DNA from: Jackrogersella multiformis
Taxonomy: Eukaryota > Ascomycota > Sordariomycetes > Xylariales > Hypoxylaceae
NCBI GenBank assembly: GCA_902806575.1
Contig: CADCXD010000001.1
Span: 1,550,001 to 1,614,000, forward strand
Length of the DNA stretch: 64,000 bases
Reading direction: 5' to 3'
Shown: positions 43,385 to 54,651 of the stretch, piece by piece
Layout: each line of letters starts with the position of its first letter
Position numbering within the stretch: the stretch's first letter is position 1
Notes under the pieces: model-generated
Database searches by the model: none
Seen by the model: only the letters and a program-made list of their open reading frames with translations
Told to the model about the DNA's origin: nothing
Translations under genes and position numbers: made by a program

Positions 43385-46100
43385 TTACAAACCCAGCTTC
43401 TCCGTGTCGTCGGCCAACCCCGTGGCGTCCAGGCCCGTCCACTTGTTGATCCAGCCCAGCACCTCCTTATGCCAGACGAGCGAGTTCTCGGGTTTCAAGA
43501 CCCACTGGCGGCGGTGCGGTTAGCGGCTGTTTATTTTTACCCGATATGTAGTTCTTGGAGTATTGATGGTGGGTACTATGTATACTGGGGAGGGCGAGAC
43601 TTACGTGGTTCTCGTCGGGGAACATCAAGAAGCGGCTCGGAACGCCGCGCGTCTGGAGGGCTGCAGATGGAAGACATTACGTTAGCACAGGGCTCCGTAC
43701 ATTACACATACACTGGATACCTCCTCGTGTTCGTCGCTGGACGCACGTACCGTTAAAAGCAGCCAGGCCCTCGGAGATGGGCAGGCGGTAGTCGAGCTCG
43801 CTGTGGACGACGAGCTGGGGGGTGGCCCACTCGGCGGCGAAGGCGGCGGGATCCCAGCGGGCGTAGCCGTCGCGGTTCTCCCACAGCGCGCCGCCCATGT
43901 CGTGCATGGGGAAGAAGAGCTCCTCGGTCGACCAGTTGCTCATGGTGCTGAAGATGCCGTCGTGGCAGACGAGCGCCTTGAACTTGCGGCCGAGCGGGTG
44001 GCCTTGGATCCAGTCTTGAGGGGAGGGGGTGGTTAGTTAGTATGGTTTGGTGGTTTAGGAAGAGAAGGGGGCAGGAGGGGGAGATTTGAGTAGGGTGAGG
44101 AGGGGGGTGGTGATGAGAGGGGAGGGAGGGGATGGAAGAAGACTTACTGATCATGTAGCCTCCGTACGAGGCCCCTAGCGCTACGGCGTTGGTGGTGTCG
44201 ATGTAGGGGATGTTTTCTTGGATGTGCTCGAAGCAGTTTACCACTGTAGTACCTCAAGTCAGTAATTCTCTTTTAGAGTAGATCTTGGATGTGATTCTCC
44301 GCAGCCAACCCTAATCCACCAAGTATTAAACCTCGGCAGAGAACCAACGCTCCGAATTATGAACCAAAGGGATGATTATTAACCTAAAAGATTGATACTC
44401 ACGATCATTATAGGGACGTCCACCCCAGTCCTGAGCAATCCCGTCCGTGAACGCCTGTCCGTACCCGGTGCTGCCAGTCGGGTTCGGCATCACGGCAACG
44501 TAGCCCTGCTCGGCGAATACGGCGGGGTTCCATCTCGTGCTCCAGCTCTGTCCCCACGCTCCTTGCGGTCCGCCGTGGATGAGGAATGCTAAGGGGTACT
44601 TCTTGTTCGGGTCGAAGTTGGACGGCTTCATAACCAAGGCGTGGGCCTGGTAATCGCCTGCGCCCTTGAACCAGAACTCGTCGACTTGGCGATTCGTCAG
44701 GCCAAACGATTTCCCCTCTTTGGAGCTCGATGATACGAGTCCTTGTTCCTTCGAATTGGGGTCAATGATCGAGTACGACGAGTTGTCGATGAGCGAGGTG
44801 GACGTGAAGAATAGACGGCTGTCTTCCTTCGATAAGTTGTAAAAATCCCCTACCGCTCCCTCGTTCGTCAGCGGCTGGGGCAGGTCTGTAGCCTCTAACG
44901 GGCTCGAGGGGAGCCTGAACAGGATCTGCCGCGCTTCCTTCTCCGCCGTCACGTAGAGCTCCTTGTCGTCGTTACTCCACACGATGCCCTCGGGCCGCAG
45001 ATCCCAGCCGCCCTCGCCGTCGTCCGTCTTGTAGAACTCCTGCACGTTGCTCAGGTCCTTGACGTCGGGGATCAGCATCAGCCGCGACTTGTCCGACTCG
45101 TACTGCTTGTTCCGCATGCGCTTGAACGCCACCTTGGTGCCGTCGTGCGAGAACACCGGGGTTCCCGTGTAGCCCTGGAGTTTGCCCGTCTTGACGACCT
45201 GCGGGAACGGGGCCTTCGCCTCCGTGAAGGTCTTTAGCGGCACGTAGTAGAGGTCGGTCTTGGTCCACAGAGCAGGGTTCAGCTCCGGGTCTTTCGACAC
45301 GAACACTATGCCCTCCTTGCCGATATCGTAGTCGCTGGCGTCTCCAAAAGGCGGCACCGGGCACTCGAGCCTTGTGCCTGCTAAAGCGTTCACTAGTCCC
45401 GAGCCCTGCAACTTGAAGGAGGCACCCTCCTTCTTTAGTGCCCCGTAGAAGAGGCCCTGCGTGTTCTTAGACACGTACGAGTCCCAATGCCGGACGAATA
45501 GTTTCGTGTAGACCTTAGCGGTGGACAAAGGTTTCGTCTCGTCCGCCTCGTCTAATAGTTCACCTGAGGTGGTGGTGGGAGCCGTGCAGGCAAAGGCTAT
45601 AGTTCCGTTGCCAATGTCTTTTGCCTTGATATCAGAGACTGAGGTGTTGAAGCTAGTGACTTCGTAAGGTCTATATGGATAGGCATATAAGCACGATTCT
45701 CCTACTATAATTACTCACTATAAGATGAGCCGGGAAGACATTTGATACTTACTCTGAACCGGGCTTGGTGGCATCAGCCACGAACAGAGACGTAGTAGAG
45801 TCTCCGTTTTTCAAGAATACAAATTCCTTCTCTGAAATCCATGTCGGCTCAGTGTAAGCCGAGTCATCGAATAGCTGAGTCGATTGGCGAGTCTCGATAT
45901 CCAAGACCTTAATGGCGAAGGTCCTAGAGTGCGATTCGAAAGAATATTGAGACACTAAGCGACATCAGCTTCATCGCCGGATCATAATATCAAGTCGGGG
46001 ACGTACCAGTGAAGAGAGCCAAAGTGCCAGTGGGATTAGGCACAGCGGCGCTACGTCGTGGAGCGGAGAGGAGCACCTCCGGGGTGAATTTGGTAGCCAT
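43385..46100 (-). CDS. Dipeptidyl peptidase 5-like serine peptidase (S9 family), apparently intracellular
   Basis: Prolyl-oligopeptidase-fold enzyme that removes dipeptides. Seven exons: 46100..46007, 45954..45753, 45670..44403, 44243..44148, 44014..43751, 43660..43605, 43504..43385; 699 residues with all phases closing. The N-terminal beta-propeller (FTPEVLLSAPRRS ... SQYSFESHSRT) is the DPP5 signature. The hydrolase domain holds Ser547 in GASYGGYM, Asp628 in HSELDYRLP, and His660 in DENHWV, which lies exactly at the exon 6/7 junction. Unlike secreted DPPV of Aspergillus and dermatophytes, the first residues (MATKFTPEVLL) contain no signal peptide, so a cytosolic paralogue is inferred. C-terminus reads DDTEKLGL. 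Confidence 0.9.
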
Positions 46101-46911
46101 AATCGTCATCGTGAAGAGAATGGAGGACGATGTTCCGAACTGAGTGGTTATCTTACCTATAGACTCAGTTGACTTAGTAGATTCTTAAATACAAAATATA
46201 AGATAATTCTCAACAGATCATCGCAACAACCATTTTAGGAAATCCCCTCTGACCACGTAGTCTCTCTCCTCTTTACCGTTTACTGTTCACCGTTCATCGA
46301 GGTGTCCACTATGATGCTTAGGTAGTAGTTAGGTAACTAAGAGGATAATAATTGACCGCTCTCCCCGCACATTTATAAAGAGAAAAGCACTCTTAATTGC
46401 ATACTGACATATGTACCTGGTAGTATTGATCGATTTATAAACTGAGCCTATTAAGCCTTATATCTGGGTCTGTATATTCAGTATTAATTATGTAGCGTCA
46501 CATACCTAAGTAAGTAGTATCACATAACTACCTGGTACGCTTAATATTCAAAAATACATTGATTCAGTATGATTCGTGCCGACAGTATTCTTACAACTAT
46601 TCACCATTGCAAACGCATTGGAGGTAAATGTCATAACGCTATTCATAATCCTATGTTGAATTCGCTGAGCCTTCTTCCGTAAGCTATCCGCAACCCTAGA
46701 CTGCCGGGTATCTGAGGAAAATATAACGGCGCAAACCGAGAAAGCCTCCTCTTTATTCCCGAGGAGCCTGCTAATAGATCAACGCCGTACCTAAATGCTA
46801 ACCTTATATCCGCCCCTGGTAAACACCGTGATTATGCGATAATATGTAAAGAAAGATTGGCCATAGCCTTCCGGGCCATGCAAGCGAGTTGTAGCGGAAA
46901 GACGTGGCTGG
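46101..46911. other. AT-rich spacer, no gene seen
   Basis: 811 bases between two minus-strand genes, AT-rich from 46180 to 46600. Contains promoter of the S9 peptidase and 3' region of eaf6. Only imperfect members of the palindrome family (CATACCTAAGTAAGTAG near 46502). Confidence 0.5.
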
Positions 46912-47709
46912 TTACTTTCGTGAGGCGCCGAAGTGCGTGCGCACCTTCTTCGCATCGCGAGAGTCAGTCTCACTATCTTCCCCGTCGGCGTCTCTATCCT
47001 TCTTCAGCGTTGCCTTCTTCTTGAGGGGTTTCCCGGCCTTTCCAGAGGCCTTCTCCGTCGCAGAAGTAGGTGTTGGCTGATTCGAGCCGCTGTCCTTGTC
47101 CTTGTTGGCGAATGACGTCGAGACGGGAGTCGGCGCGGCTGGAGTCGAGGTTGTGGATAGGGATTCGACATTGTCAGGCTACAGGAAGGGTTAGTATATA
47201 CCCTAGGTAGGTAAGTTGCAGGGGGGGTTGTAGGTTGGTGGTGGAAGGTAGTAAGTGGAAGATAGGAGGTGATAGACGCGAGAGAACGTAAAGAGACATA
47301 GGAGGCGTACGTGAAGGCTATTGTGGGATATGGAAGATCGCGACCATATATAGTCCTCTTCCTTCAACTCGCCTTGCTTGCGCTGGGCGGCGGAGCTGGT
47401 GCCCTTGATGTAATTATCGAAACCCTTGACGATGTTGCCGATGCGTGTGTTGCTTAGATATTTGGCCTCGAGGTCGACGATATTCTGCTCTAGCTGCGCC
47501 TGTCGTATGATGCTTATTAGCTGCTATAGGCCTTGAAATCATTATGGCCGTGAACCTGACGCGACATGACTCACGAGTTGACGATCTTGCTGTTTCCGCT
47601 TAGCCATGAGCTCCTTAAGATTTTGACGTTGCTTGTTGTACTCTGCGAGGGCGGTCTGGCGGTCGCCATTAGCAGTTGCGCTGGCGCCGGGTTGAACATT
47701 TTCGGCCAT
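46912..47709 (-). CDS. eaf6: EAF6-like subunit of NuA4-type histone acetyltransferase
   Basis: Small coiled-coil subunit of NuA4/NuA3 histone acetyltransferases. Exons 47709..47575, 47499..47311, 47178..46912, each phase 0; 196 residues. N-terminus MAENVQPGASAT then a coiled coil (EYNKQRQNLKELMAKRKQQ, LAQLEQNIVDLEAKYL). The hallmark GNIVKGFDNYIKG and a Ser-rich segment (EDYIWSRSSISH) follow, as in Eaf6/MEAF6. The tail is Thr/Pro then Lys-rich (KPLKKKATLKK), ending GASRK. Intron 2 contains a CCTAGGTAGGTAA member of the palindrome family near 47205. Confidence 0.88.
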
Positions 47710-48288
47710 GGTGAATTGAGGGTGGTCTCAAGGCTCGTCGGATATGCTTGCCCACTATTTCCGTGGTTCGTGGTTGAAGATTGACTCTTCAATCATTGTT
47801 GAAAGACCTCGGGACTTAGCCCGTTTGTGGTATCCACTTTTTAAGGTGGCTTTGTCGCAGCTAGGAAAGCACCTGCATTTTGTATAACCAATTAGCACTA
47901 GGTACCTAGGTAGTTACTTGAGTACATCATAAGAACCTTGGAAGCCATCCCATAGGTACCTCCTTCATATTATCTTCAGAAAGCATCCGTTTGTAAGGCG
48001 GACAAACGTTGTACATAACCCAGCACTAGGTACCTAGGTACCAAGTGTATCACCTTAGGCATGTATCCGTATCTTTTAGATATAAGGCTAGGAATTCATA
48101 AGATGCTGCCGTACGTGACGGAGAAGAACGTTTGCCTGCCTCATGTACACAACAAATGTACATATGGTATCCTCCAGATTTTTATTTTATTTCATAATAC
48201 AATATGGAATATATACCTATGTGTATAGCCCCTTTGAATCAATGAACAGAAATCTCAATCTCCAGCCATCGAAAATACTCACCAAAAC
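47710..48288. promoter_or_regulatory. Divergent promoter region eaf6 - DUF7924-like gene
   Basis: 579 bases. Two copies of GGTACCTAGGTA (near 47902 and 48031) about 130 bases apart, otherwise AT-rich. No gene recognised. Confidence 0.55.
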
Positions 48289-49455
48289 ATGTCTTCCTCG
48301 AACTCTAAGAAACGGCTATTCGACATAGCCTTTGGTATCGAACCTGTACACCTTGCCACACCCTTTCAGAAATCTGTTCGCACATGGCTCGAGTCTCTTG
48401 AGCAGGATCGAGAGGAATACCGTCGACATGGTGAGCAGTTCAATCGCGTCACCATTCCCGTGGACAACATCAAGGAACCGCCACCATCGATCAGTGAGTC
48501 CACTACAGGTCTCCCCGTTGGAGGAGTGGCTGGGTGGTCGGATATCACTCCCTGGGTCCCACCATCCACGGCAAGCGAACCGTCCAGCAACAGCGCCGCC
48601 CAAAGCACGAACTATCCGGTCACCGATCGATTCTCGGACCGGATCAAGGTGCTCCATAGGCTTGATGGACATCCAGTCCCGGAACATGTCGCTGAACTAG
48701 CTGGCAGAGTGCTGAGGGGTCAACCTCGTATGTTTCTATCAGAAGAAGAGTCCAGAGCACAAAGGCTTGAGTTAGCCGAGATGGAGATGGGTATGAAAAA
48801 CCCCGACATCAACCACTTTTTCCGCAGCCGTGTATTCTCTCGTCTGTTTTCGACCCTCAAAACGCGACACCACGACCTCTGGACTCTCGACAATGTCGAA
48901 CCTGTCACTTCGGAATCCGGTTTGCTTTTTGGGTATCCTTTCGGCCTACTCAGTGACGCCTACCATCGTTCGCAATACGAGGCGTCGGTAGATATAGTTA
49001 ATGCCGACACCATGCTGTACCCTTTCCTCATTTTCGAGTGCGCGGGCGACAATGGCAGTATGTGGGAGCCGACGAACCGATGTGTCGATATTTCTACGAC
49101 GTGCATTAATAAAGTCTCTCGTCTAAACAAACAACTCCAGAAAGCCAGGTGCGGTGCGATACAACCTGAAGACACCGCTGTATTCAGCGTCGCTACTAAC
49201 GGCACTGAAACGAGACTTTTCGTCTCGTGGAAGGAGGATAAAACCGATCACTACTTCGTGAAGATAGTTCGCAGTTTCATGCTGGCGGAGTCTGGTCAGT
49301 TCATCATGTTCCTCAAGTGCCTCTTCAAAATCCTCGACTGGGGAATGGGAAAGAGATATAAAGGGATGCGCAAGTCCTTGCAACGACTGGACATCACGAA
49401 CAGTATAATTTTGGAAGATCCCCCGGAGGATATGCTGAAAATGGAGATTAATTAG
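48289..49455 (+). CDS. DUF7924-like protein (PD-(D/E)XK nuclease-fold candidate)
   Basis: Intronless, 388 residues. The C-terminal half follows the pattern of a large fungal family: a GYPFGLLSDAYHRSQ segment, YPFLIFECAG, an N-R-C-V/D-S-T-C-I-N helix (NRCVDISTTCIN), then VFSVATNGTETRLFVSWK and FMLAESGQFIMFLKCLFKILDWG. This order matches my recollection of DUF7924, assigned to the PD-(D/E)XK nuclease superfamily. The acidic strand ends E250-C251-A252 rather than E-x-K, so the catalytic lysine may be missing or supplied elsewhere. The first 140 residues are low-complexity. Function unknown; many members are lineage-restricted and variable in copy number. Confidence 0.68.
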   Translation: MSSSNSKKRLFDIAFGIEPVHLATPFQKSVRTWLESLEQDREEYRRHGEQFNRVTIPVDNIKEPPPSISESTTGLPVGGVAGWSDITPWVPPSTASEPSSNSAAQSTNYPVTDRFSDRIKVLHRLDGHPVPEHVAELAGRVLRGQPRMFLSEEESRAQRLELAEMEMGMKNPDINHFFRSRVFSRLFSTLKTRHHDLWTLDNVEPVTSESGLLFGYPFGLLSDAYHRSQYEASVDIVNADTMLYPFLIFECAGDNGSMWEPTNRCVDISTTCINKVSRLNKQLQKARCGAIQPEDTAVFSVATNGTETRLFVSWKEDKTDHYFVKIVRSFMLAESGQFIMFLKCLFKILDWGMGKRYKGMRKSLQRLDITNSIILEDPPEDMLKMEIN

Positions 49456-50016
49456 GTGTCTATGCTCATCAATCTTCGTAATCAGTACTTATTCAAGCAG
49501 TATCAAAGACAATACCTATGCCGTTTCATTTTTACTAAGCTTGTTTCTTGACCGTCTTGAAGTCCTGATCGTCTATATCATTTTATATCTTAACGTGTGA
49601 TTGTTTACCAAGAGTCTCCATAAACCACTGTCTAGTATTATAGTCCTTTCTACTATTTAACCTAGCGATCAATTGATCGCCAAGGCATATGTTCGTCATG
49701 TTAGCAATGCTTGACTTGAACGTACCATTACGGAATAAAAAAACTGGCGAGGATTTGTAATCTTGCTCGTTCAATTGCGGTGACGATGGCATGCACGATT
49801 TCTAAGTCGAGCTGTAGAGGCAAATTAAATGTCTGATCATCTACCTGCTATTTGCCATACTTCATGAGCTAAAACGCGACGTATATTTTGTGTTACTAAC
49901 CTCGAAGCCACTACCAAAAATAGAGTCAAGCTAGGCATCCACGGGCTATTATCTCTCTCTCTCTCTCTCTCTGGACGACCGGATCTGCGGGTCCTGCGGG
50001 TCTGAGAAGATTAGCC
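49456..50016. other. Convergent spacer with CT microsatellite
   Basis: 561 bases between convergent stops. A (CT)11 run lies at 49952-49973. A 69-codon minus-strand frame at 49583-49792 has no recognisable similarity and was not called. Confidence 0.5.
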
Positions 50017-51743
50017 TCACCTCTCGACGTTGTCTCTACTTGAGGTGCTTCTCATCTTCTTTATTCGCTCCTTCAGAAGCTTTTCTCGTAGCACATTGGC
50101 TCGCTGCTGCGGAGTCTTGGTCTGATGAAGATTGCGAGAGTCAGTTCTCAATCTGAACGTCAAATATTGAGGCGGGCTCCCTAAGAAGAGGAACGAACCT
50201 CATCGGCTGTCAAGGCCGCGTGGTGTCTTGGGGATTTAGGTCTGTCTTCATCTTCCGAAACATCAGCGGATCTGTTACGGGTACGAGTACGAGGGGAGTC
50301 AACAGAGTATCCCCGCTTTCTCGAAGGGATATCTCTAGCTTTGCCATCCTCTCCGCTTCTTCGTGGACTTCTCTGTCGCGAACGCCTTGGGCCCTCCGGA
50401 TGTTCTATAGGTGTTGGACTTCGCGTTGGAGATCGCCTTAGTCTCCCACGACGGTTAGGCGAGGGACTGCGACTGATAAGTTCGCGAACTGGTCTTCGCC
50501 TAGGGCTGCGACTGCGTGATCGTGAAGAGGATGACGACGGGGAACGACTCAGCCGTCGAGTGTCTCGACGTGGGGGAGACCTTGAGCGACTTGGCGAGTC
50601 TGAGTACCTACGCCTTTTGGGCGCTGGTGAGCGGGATCTACTACTGCTACCAGACCTGCTGACATTGTCTGGCGAGGACGTATTTCTGCGGTCGTCTCTA
50701 CGAGCCCTGTGGTCTCTGGCTCGCCCTGGAGACCGTTCTCGTTTTGCGGAGTTCCTGTAGCGAGGTGGCGATCGACGACTTCTAGAACGACGACGCGGTG
50801 GGATAGGCGATCGTCGACTATGGTCACTGGTCGTACTGCGCGATCGAGAACGAGACACGGAGTCTCTCGACTTGTGACTCGCAGAGCGCGATGAAGAGCG
50901 GCCTCGTCGAAATTCCTGTCGACCCCCGCGGCGGTCCTGAGGCACATAACGGTCACGATTGTTATTATATGTGTCCCGCTCTCGTCTTGGAGGCGAAACA
51001 GATCGGTCGCCGCCGCGAGCAAACCCTCTACCGCGGCCTCCAAAAGCTCGATCGCCACCACGTCTCCCGCCACCACGCCAATTATCGCCGCGTCCACCAC
51101 GGAAGCCGCGTTCTCGGCGTTCTCGATCTCGGATGTCGGATAATTCGCGATCGCGACGCTCTTGGGTTTCTCGTCTGATTCGTGACTCTTCGGCGGCCTT
51201 ATCCGCATCGATCTAATAGCAATCAGTACAGCTCAAGGTACCTGATATGAACGGGTATAGTACCTTCTCTTGAATGAGCTCTAGCTTCTTAGCCTCTAGA
51301 AGCTCCTTAGGCACACCCTGTGGGCTGGACTGGGCGCTCAGGCAGAGATTCCAGAGACCTTTACAAAACGGGGCGGTATCTTTGTCGAGAAAGCCAGTAA
51401 GCTGGATCTGCATAGACTTGATGTCGGGCTGCGTCATCCAGCATTAGTATGGCTTGAAGGATCATAGTACCGCCTTCATGTTATACTCACGTATCGGGTT
51501 CCCTCGATCAAATTAAAGCAGAGCTCGGTGACGACGTCGTCTTCAGATCCTAATATCTCGGAGATCTTACTCGCAATCCATCTGTGAAGGCTCTCAATTA
51601 GTTACTAAGCGGCTGCAGGACGCGTCGCAGAGTACGAACTTCTTCATGACTTGAAGATTGACCTTCTGCATGTCAACCTTCTGATTGAACTCGGGAGGGA
51701 ATTTTGTGGCTCTCAAGAGCTTCGCGTCGACGCTGCTCGCCAT
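50017..51743 (-). CDS. SRRM1-like PWI-domain splicing factor with RS domain
   Basis: Pre-mRNA splicing coactivator type: a PWI fold for nucleic acid binding followed by an Arg/Ser domain. Exons 51743..51640, 51581..51491, 51428..51264, 51212..50199, 50121..50017; 492 residues. The PWI domain spans exons 1-3 (KFPPEFNQKVDMQKVNLQVMK, K-W-I-A-S-K-I, LGSEDDVVTELCFNLIEG, KSMQIQLTGFLDKDTAPF), residues about 12-115. Exon 4 encodes RGG/RGR clusters then long RS repeats with SPSP and RRSP units. The last exon (KTPQQRANVLREKLLKERIKK) is the conserved C-terminal helix of fungal homologues. Intron 4 and intron 1 have GTTCGT donors, unusual but phase-exact. Confidence 0.88.
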
Positions 51744-53090
51744 GTTGCGCTCGTCGCTGATAAGAGGCGACAACTACAAGGCGTTCTATCCAGTGACAAT
51801 ACGGGAAAATATAAAAATGCTAGGCAAGAATGGAAGAATTGGAATGCAATGTAGGACTTAAAGAAAATGACGTCTGGAGAAACGCCATCTGGCCTGGTTC
51901 AGCGTTTCAGTGGTTGGGCTAACGTCGGATTCAAAAGATCGAAACTTCCTCAGTTGGCCGGCAACTGTCCGCCGAAACGACGCTAGATGACTAAAATTTA
52001 CCGGTGCATGTATCTAAGTACCGGTATATTATCTAGGTACCTAGGTACATACTTAGTACCTAGACCGTGTATTTTCTAGTCCGTGCTCGATAAAGTTCCC
52101 AGGTCGTAAACGGTAAGGGTCCTGCCAGCTTGCTTAGTGCGATACCTAATGCATATTATCGATATCGTTTAGCTGCTTAGGCTTTATATAGATCTAAATT
52201 TGGACTATAACTTGGACTACTATCATATTTTTTTTTTACCGGTCTATACTTTACAGATATTCATATAGGTATGTATAAGGTCAGCCCTAGGTAATACCTG
52301 CCTTAATAGTCTTACTCCCTAGAACTGATTGGTCAAGCCATTCTCCTTACTAGAAACATATCACGTACTCGGGTATACGATTATATAACTATATGTACAA
52401 TGCATCACTCACAAATCAAGTTGTCTACCTACCATGACAAATCGAGGAAGATTCGAGACATCAATATGTAAATACGTTACATCGATGGTAAGTAGCACAA
52501 GCTGCAACCCATCAGATCCAAAAATAGTCGTCTTATGACGCAGATGAACCACTTACTCAGAACGAACGACGTGAGTTCAGCATCGCACCCATAGCACACA
52601 ATTCGGACATTGCTGTACTATCCGAACAATATCTTGCTCTCATCATGAGCATACTATTTTTATTTATTGCTAGGTTAAAGTTGCCTACTCATCAACATCT
52701 TTTAAGGACAATCAATTAGTAGGTAGATATAGTAAGACAACGACACGATATTATATAATTATAACAGGTTGAATTCGACGCCGCGGAGCGTTAAACCGTG
52801 TATTTGTGTACCGCTCTAACATTAATCATATTAATTCCCGCCCATGTTGGCCCATACATGTAATAATATCTTCATCATAATAACCGACCCAATAAAACCC
52901 AGCATGACTTTGTCAACCATGTTCAGCCAGCTTCATACGCCTTTTATTCCCGGAAGCACCCACGCTCGTTCATGATTGCTTGCTTATCCGCTTCCCTTCA
53001 TCTGCTTGATCCTTTTGTAACGCCAGTGATGACTATAATGCAGTTGTTCATTAAAGTATCGAGAGGTTTCAGTCGAGCCGTATCGTATAT
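51744..53090. other. AT-rich intergenic region, no gene seen
   Basis: 1.35 kb between two minus-strand genes. The first 120 bases should hold the leader of the PWI gene. Palindromes near 52038 (GGTACCTAGGTACATA) and 52288, a ten-T run at 52228-52237, otherwise AT-rich. No frame with family similarity. Confidence 0.55.
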
Positions 53091-53733
53091 TCACCTAGGG
53101 TAGCTTAGTCGATTTGCTTCTTTCCGACCTTTCTTCTGGTTCGAGGACACCTGGGTCTGTTGCTTTGCTGCTAGAGCATTGATCTTCTCGCGCGCCTTGT
53201 TCAAGCTGCTGTTGTCTTGCTCTCTCAATTTGGCCCGTATTTCATACAGAGAGAGGAGCGTGGTAGCTCTATCAATATCGGCATCGGGTCGCTAGATGAT
53301 GAGTTAGCATTTGCAATACCGCAATAAAGAAGAGCTAGATGTAAAAAGACATACCTCGCCCCCAGAGGGACTTCCTGGCATTGATGGCGATGCAGAATTT
53401 TGTCTGGTTAATGGTGGTGTGAGCATGCGACGGCCGAGCTTGTCTGTCATACGTCCAGCAGGAGTCATCACCCTATTTTCAATGATAGGGACGCTGATGC
53501 TTCTGGGCTGTTGCTGGTGCTCCAGCTGTAGTTGGCTTTTACGATCGAGCGTTCGGTTGGTGCTCACCAAATCCTTCGAAGCAGATTGGTCCTGCTGGAA
53601 AGAAAAACTTCAAGTTAGCCGATAAAAGTCTCATTATCGTTTTGGTAGGGTAAAGGCGACTACAAAAATAACATACAGTAGCTTGGAGATCATTCAGATC
53701 AGCCAACATTTGTGCTAGCTGTAGAGCTTCCAT
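53091..53733 (-). CDS. Small uncharacterised protein (165 residues)
   Basis: Three exons, 53733..53677, 53594..53355, 53291..53091, all phase 0. The N-terminus is helical (MEALQLAQMLADLNDLQAT), the middle basic and Ser/Pro-rich (TPAGRMTDKLGRRMLTPPL), and the third exon helical and charged (DIDRATTLLSLYEIRAKLRE). Family unknown to me; perhaps a small coiled-coil complex subunit. The stop lies in CCTAGGTGA, so the last sense codons fall inside a CCTAGG palindrome. The acceptor of exon 2 could also be three bases later (CAGCAG), removing one Gln. Confidence 0.68.
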
Positions 53734-54651
53734 GATGTCGCATTCGACAAAGAATCACCAAGGACGGCGATTGCTGTCGACAAATATGCCGAATAAGGAT
53801 CAGTCCTAGGTAGATGTAGTGTTGCGCAACCTCGTCAAGTTGAAGCTATTATACAACAGCGAAATCAGTGATGTGATGTAGAAGAAGGGAGAAAAAAATA
53901 GGTTGGTCTTGTGATGATATCGGGTATTATCAAAGTGGGTTCAGAATTTGCAGGGGAGAGAATGGAGGTGAGAGAAATAAATTATTAAACTCAGTAAAGC
54001 GTTGTGGGGTGCGCCTACCCCAGGCCCAGGCCCGGTCTGTCCGGTGGTGCCAAGATGTTCTATAGAAACTCCCCCCACGTTTTAAAGTCAACCCCACCTG
54101 GTGTGCAACATTGGACGACGTGCTCCAAGCATTCGATTACGCATCAAACATTTGTCTAGAATCAAGGTCTACACTAGGTACGTACAGGTAAGTACCTAGG
54201 TACCTAGGTACGTACTCTGTACCGAGGGGGAGGTAGCTTTAAGCCGGTGGAGCTCCGCGGATACACCTACGGTCGTCCGTCCAATGATCTAGCACCGTTA
54301 CCTACCGCATCCTACCTAGGGTAACGAGATAGCTCAAGCCCGGCTTTAATTAATCCCGTCGCTAACGATCCAAAGCTTTCAGAGCCGAACATCGGGACAA
54401 TGTAAAGACGCCGTCACTAAGGGGTTGAATCTCCGCATGTGTTGCCGAACAAATTCAAGTTCATAAGAATCCTCTTAGACCAGTTGTAAGCCGTAGCAGA
54501 TACTCCGGAAAATCTCTTCTTCATCACATTCGTTGTATGTAAGTCAAGCCGTAGGATCATCGCTACTAGATCCTACTCTACGCCGCTGTACATCGCCACC
54601 ATGCATTGCTAACTATGATCACACAAGGCAATGAATGTTTTTCGTCGCAGC
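53734..54651. promoter_or_regulatory. Divergent promoter region with double palindrome
   Basis: 918 bases. The stretch GTACCTAGGTACCTAGGTACG near 54196 is two overlapping palindromes (written here as one 21-base span from 54195), and TACCTAGGG is near 54314. The part next to the minus-strand gene is purine-rich on plus. No coding region recognised. Confidence 0.55.

Noticed and set aside
49583..49792. 69-codon minus-strand frame near the DUF7924-like gene
   Set aside because: Short, no similarity, no splice partners; likely chance.
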